Part shown: piece after piece, positions 62,634-64,000 of the stretch
How the letters are laid out: every line of letters starts with the position of its first letter
Position numbering within the stretch: the first letter of the stretch is position 1
From: Microvirga vignae
GTDB lineage: Bacteria > Pseudomonadota > Alphaproteobacteria > Rhizobiales > Beijerinckiaceae
Direction of reading: 5' to 3'
DNA length: 64,000 bases
Assembly (NCBI RefSeq): GCF_001017175.1
Contig: NZ_LCYG01000091.1
Span: 1 to 64,000 of the forward strand
Notes under the pieces: generated by a model
What the model was told of the DNA's origin: nothing
Database searches by the model: none
What the model saw: only the letters and a program-made list of their open reading frames with translations
Program-made: the position numbers and the translations under genes

Positions 62634-62795
62634 CTACTGTGTCGGCTTGGCTGGGGCGCCGCCGGGGGGTGGATTGGCGGGCGCAGTGGTCGAGGGGTTG
62701 TTCGTATCCGTGCTGCCGGTCTCGTCGGGACCATCGTCGCCGCAGGCGGCAAGGGCAAGCATCGCGGCAAAGGGCAGGATCAATCGAAATCGCAT
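62634..62795 (-). CDS. Very small lipoprotein (53 residues)
   Basis: A 53-codon gene with a clear lipoprotein signal: MRFRLILPFAAMLALAAC with lipobox Cys18, followed by an acidic, then Pro/Thr/Ala-rich tail (DDGPDETGS, PANPPPGGAPAKPTQ). AAGGAG lies six bases upstream of the ATG at 62795. The tail appears disordered; the role may be structural or it may be a remnant. Confidence 0.7.
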   Translation of the reverse strand: MRFRLILPFAAMLALAACGDDGPDETGSTDTNNPSTTAPANPPPGGAPAKPTQ

Positions 62796-62889
62796 GAGCA
62801 TCTCCTTGTCTGGAGCGTCAACTCCGCGTCTTCGGGAAGGTTCTGGCTCAATACCTCAACGAGATCAGCCGGCGGCAACCTATGAACCA

Positions 62890-62990
62890 CCTTCAGAGGA
62901 AAGCGGCATTCAAAAAGAAAAGCCGCGTCTCAGCGAAACCAAGAGCGCGGCTCATGCCGTGTAAGCCCCCGTACACGGCAGTGTTTTTAT
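62890..62990 (+). ncRNA. Candidate small RNA, plus strand
   Basis: Two tandem hairpins (AGCCGCG ... CGCGGCT at about 62923-62952; TGCCGTGTA / TACACGGCA at 62955-62980) end in GTGTTTTTAT. No plus-strand protein gene leads into this terminator, and the region upstream is antisense to the 53-residue lipoprotein gene. Start unknown. Confidence 0.35.
62955..62990 (+). terminator. Plus-strand terminator in a gene-poor stretch
   Basis: 9-bp perfect stem TGCCGTGTA / TACACGGCA, 8-nt loop, then GTGTTTTTAT. Confidence 0.75.
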
Positions 62991-63284
62991 AAATTGATTG
63001 GTCAGTTTCGTTTAATGGCCCCATTAATAGGGTGGTGTGTAACCCAAAATTCCCTCGAAAGAATTAGGTAAAACTACGTAATTTATTGCTAAGCTGCGCC
63101 TATTTTTAGAAGCCTTTTAATAGAACTGCCAAGCTTTATTTGGAAAGTTAAAGCCTTTACTGCCAACGCTAATTCGTCACCAGGGTCGCAAGACCCCGGC
63201 ACCGCGCATTGTTCGATTGGGCTGCGCTGAGACAAAAGGTCTTGGAGTCCGTTGTGATGGCTACCGGCAGACGCAGAGGCACCA
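62991..63284. other. AT-rich gap with nothing recognised
   Basis: About 290 bases, clearly more AT-rich than the neighbours. No convincing gene or RNA. It probably holds the promoter of the small gene at 63285. Confidence 0.3.
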
Positions 63285-63386
63285 ATGGATCCGGAGCATC
63301 GTACGAATATCTTGACCGTAACAGGTTTTGCAGCAGGCCTTCTGGCCCTTGGGGCGCTGATTACAGTCATGCTGGATTATGGCTGA
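63285..63386 (+). CDS. Candidate 33-residue membrane peptide
   Basis: A 33-codon frame from ATG 63285 to TGA, with ribosome site GCAGAGGCACCA. It codes a short polar head, then one hydrophobic helix (TGFAAGLLALGALITVML) and a short DYG end. The pattern of head plus helix is typical of small inner-membrane proteins, but chance cannot be excluded. Confidence 0.45.
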   Translation: MDPEHRTNILTVTGFAAGLLALGALITVMLDYG

Positions 63387-63552
63387 TCGTTTCCCTCTTA
63401 TGGCGCCCGCGCTGCTCGTCAGCCTCTCGCAAAAGGGCAAAAGGGAGAGTTGAAGCCGGCGCAGTGTGGGTAATGATTCAGAGGAGATTTCTGAGAGGAG
63501 GGCAGGGGACTAAACTATATGGCCAAGAGGCAGGAAGAGTTCGGGCCTCGAG

Positions 63553-63861
63553 ATGGCAACCTCAGGTGCTGCCTTGCCTCGCTTTTATATCGATCTTCGA
63601 GGTCATTTTGGGATAAGGGAGGACCTCTCCGGAACTGAGCTGCCCGACGTAGCCGCGGCCGAGAGCGAGGCGCTTAGGATTGCCGAGGAACTCTTGAACA
63701 GTTGGAGCGGAATGCTCCCCAGCTACTACGATGAAATCACGATCGAGGTAAGGGGAGAGGATCTCCGCCCGATTATCATGATCCCTTATTCAGAGTTCGT
63801 GAAATACGTTGAACTGGTGAGGTCCGGAAAGGCTTCGAACGGCAATCACCTCCTTTTTTGA
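63553..63861 (+). CDS. DUF6894-type protein
   Basis: 102 residues. LPRFYIDLRGHFGIREDLSGTELPDVAAAESEALRIAEELL matches the small rhizobial family DUF6894 (start PRFYIDL, then ELPD...A..EA). The C-terminal part (YYDEITIEVRGEDLRPIIMIPYSEFV) fits its beta-strands. The family is short, soluble and of unknown function. Confidence 0.75.
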   Translation: MATSGAALPRFYIDLRGHFGIREDLSGTELPDVAAAESEALRIAEELLNSWSGMLPSYYDEITIEVRGEDLRPIIMIPYSEFVKYVELVRSGKASNGNHLLF

Positions 63862-64000
63862 GCCGCTCACGCTTCCTGTCGGCTCCCCATCCGCGTCATC
63901 GGATCCCTGGCAGCCTTAGGTCCCGGACAGCGGCCCGCTTTTCCGCACCATGTGCCAGAGTCGACGCACTTCCCATTTTCTCCATGCACACAAGTCACGC

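Noticed and set aside
63209-63616. A 135-codon open frame at the right end
   Set aside because: Low-quality composition, overlaps two better frames (63285-63386 and the DUF6894 gene), and lacks a good ribosome site.
1-64000. CRISPR array, prophage, insertion sequence or integration site
   Set aside because: No evenly spaced direct repeats, transposase, integrase or phage structural genes were seen on either strand.

Overview
The window reads as a stretch of ordinary chromosome from a GC-rich alphaproteobacterium of the order Hyphomicrobiales (Rhizobiales). Evidence: the gene order fabD-fabG-acpP-fabF-mltG-yicC-gmk and lptF-lptG-lptD-pdxA-rsmA, a single long Rsh-type ppGpp enzyme next to rpoZ, an Omp25/31-type outer-membrane barrel, a DUF6894 protein, an Irr-like iron box and RIME-like intergenic palindromes. 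A relative of Microvirga, Methylobacterium or Bosea would fit, but genus is a guess. I see no rRNA, convincing tRNA, insertion sequence, prophage or CRISPR array.

Layout. 1-7.8 kb: end of a porin, an alpha/beta hydrolase, a soluble lytic transglycosylase, dapA, smpB, a two-ACT-domain protein, a NYN-domain protein, pyrE and a C26-type amidotransferase. 7.8-10.6 kb: rsh and rpoZ. 10.7-17.7 kb, plus strand: fatty-acid synthesis (fabD, fabG, acpP, fabF), then mltG, yicC and gmk. 17.8-25.8 kb, minus strand: ddl, rsmA, pdxA, lptD, lptG, lptF; the surA gene often found between lptD and pdxA is absent. 25.9-34.2 kb: pepA, holC, an S10 serine carboxypeptidase, a lipoprotein, an MFS transporter, an ABC-F ATPase and a Crp/Fnr regulator. 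34.2-37.9 kb: a TetR repressor divergent from an EmrA/EmrB-like pump, with a perfect palindrome between them. 37.9-39.3 kb: four small minus-strand genes including a DUF2267 protein. 39.4-42.3 kb: putrescine-type uptake genes potGHI without potF. 42.4-45.8 kb: an AsmA-like protein and the two subunits of a 3-oxoacid CoA-transferase. 45.8-49.9 kb: a ferric-iron permease and binding protein (no ATPase here), a membrane protein with a cyclic-nucleotide-binding domain, and a lipoprotein. 50.0-52.6 kb: a pentapeptide-repeat protein, a small helix-turn-helix protein and an outer-membrane beta-barrel. 52.9-61.9 kb: a minus-strand cluster coding for a long-chain acyl-CoA-ligase-like enzyme, a complete branched-chain-amino-acid-type ABC importer, a DUF805 membrane protein and a PaaK-like CoA ligase. 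62-64 kb: small genes, two of them very short (53 and 33 codons).

How it fits together. Most of the window is envelope and growth housekeeping: peptidoglycan (Slt, MltG, Ddl, DapA), lipid (Fab genes), LPS export (LptDFG) and stringent control (Rsh, RpoZ). The accessory part is transport plus CoA chemistry. The most distinctive unit is the 52.9-61.9 kb cluster, where an importer sits between two CoA-ligase genes, suggesting uptake and CoA activation of a carboxylic acid. I found no clearly new defence or mobile system. The best leads for undescribed biology are three candidate small RNAs (about 51.5, 52.8 and 62.9 kb), tandem Irr-like boxes upstream of the iron-binding protein, the intergenic mosaic repeats, and the unannotated small proteins.
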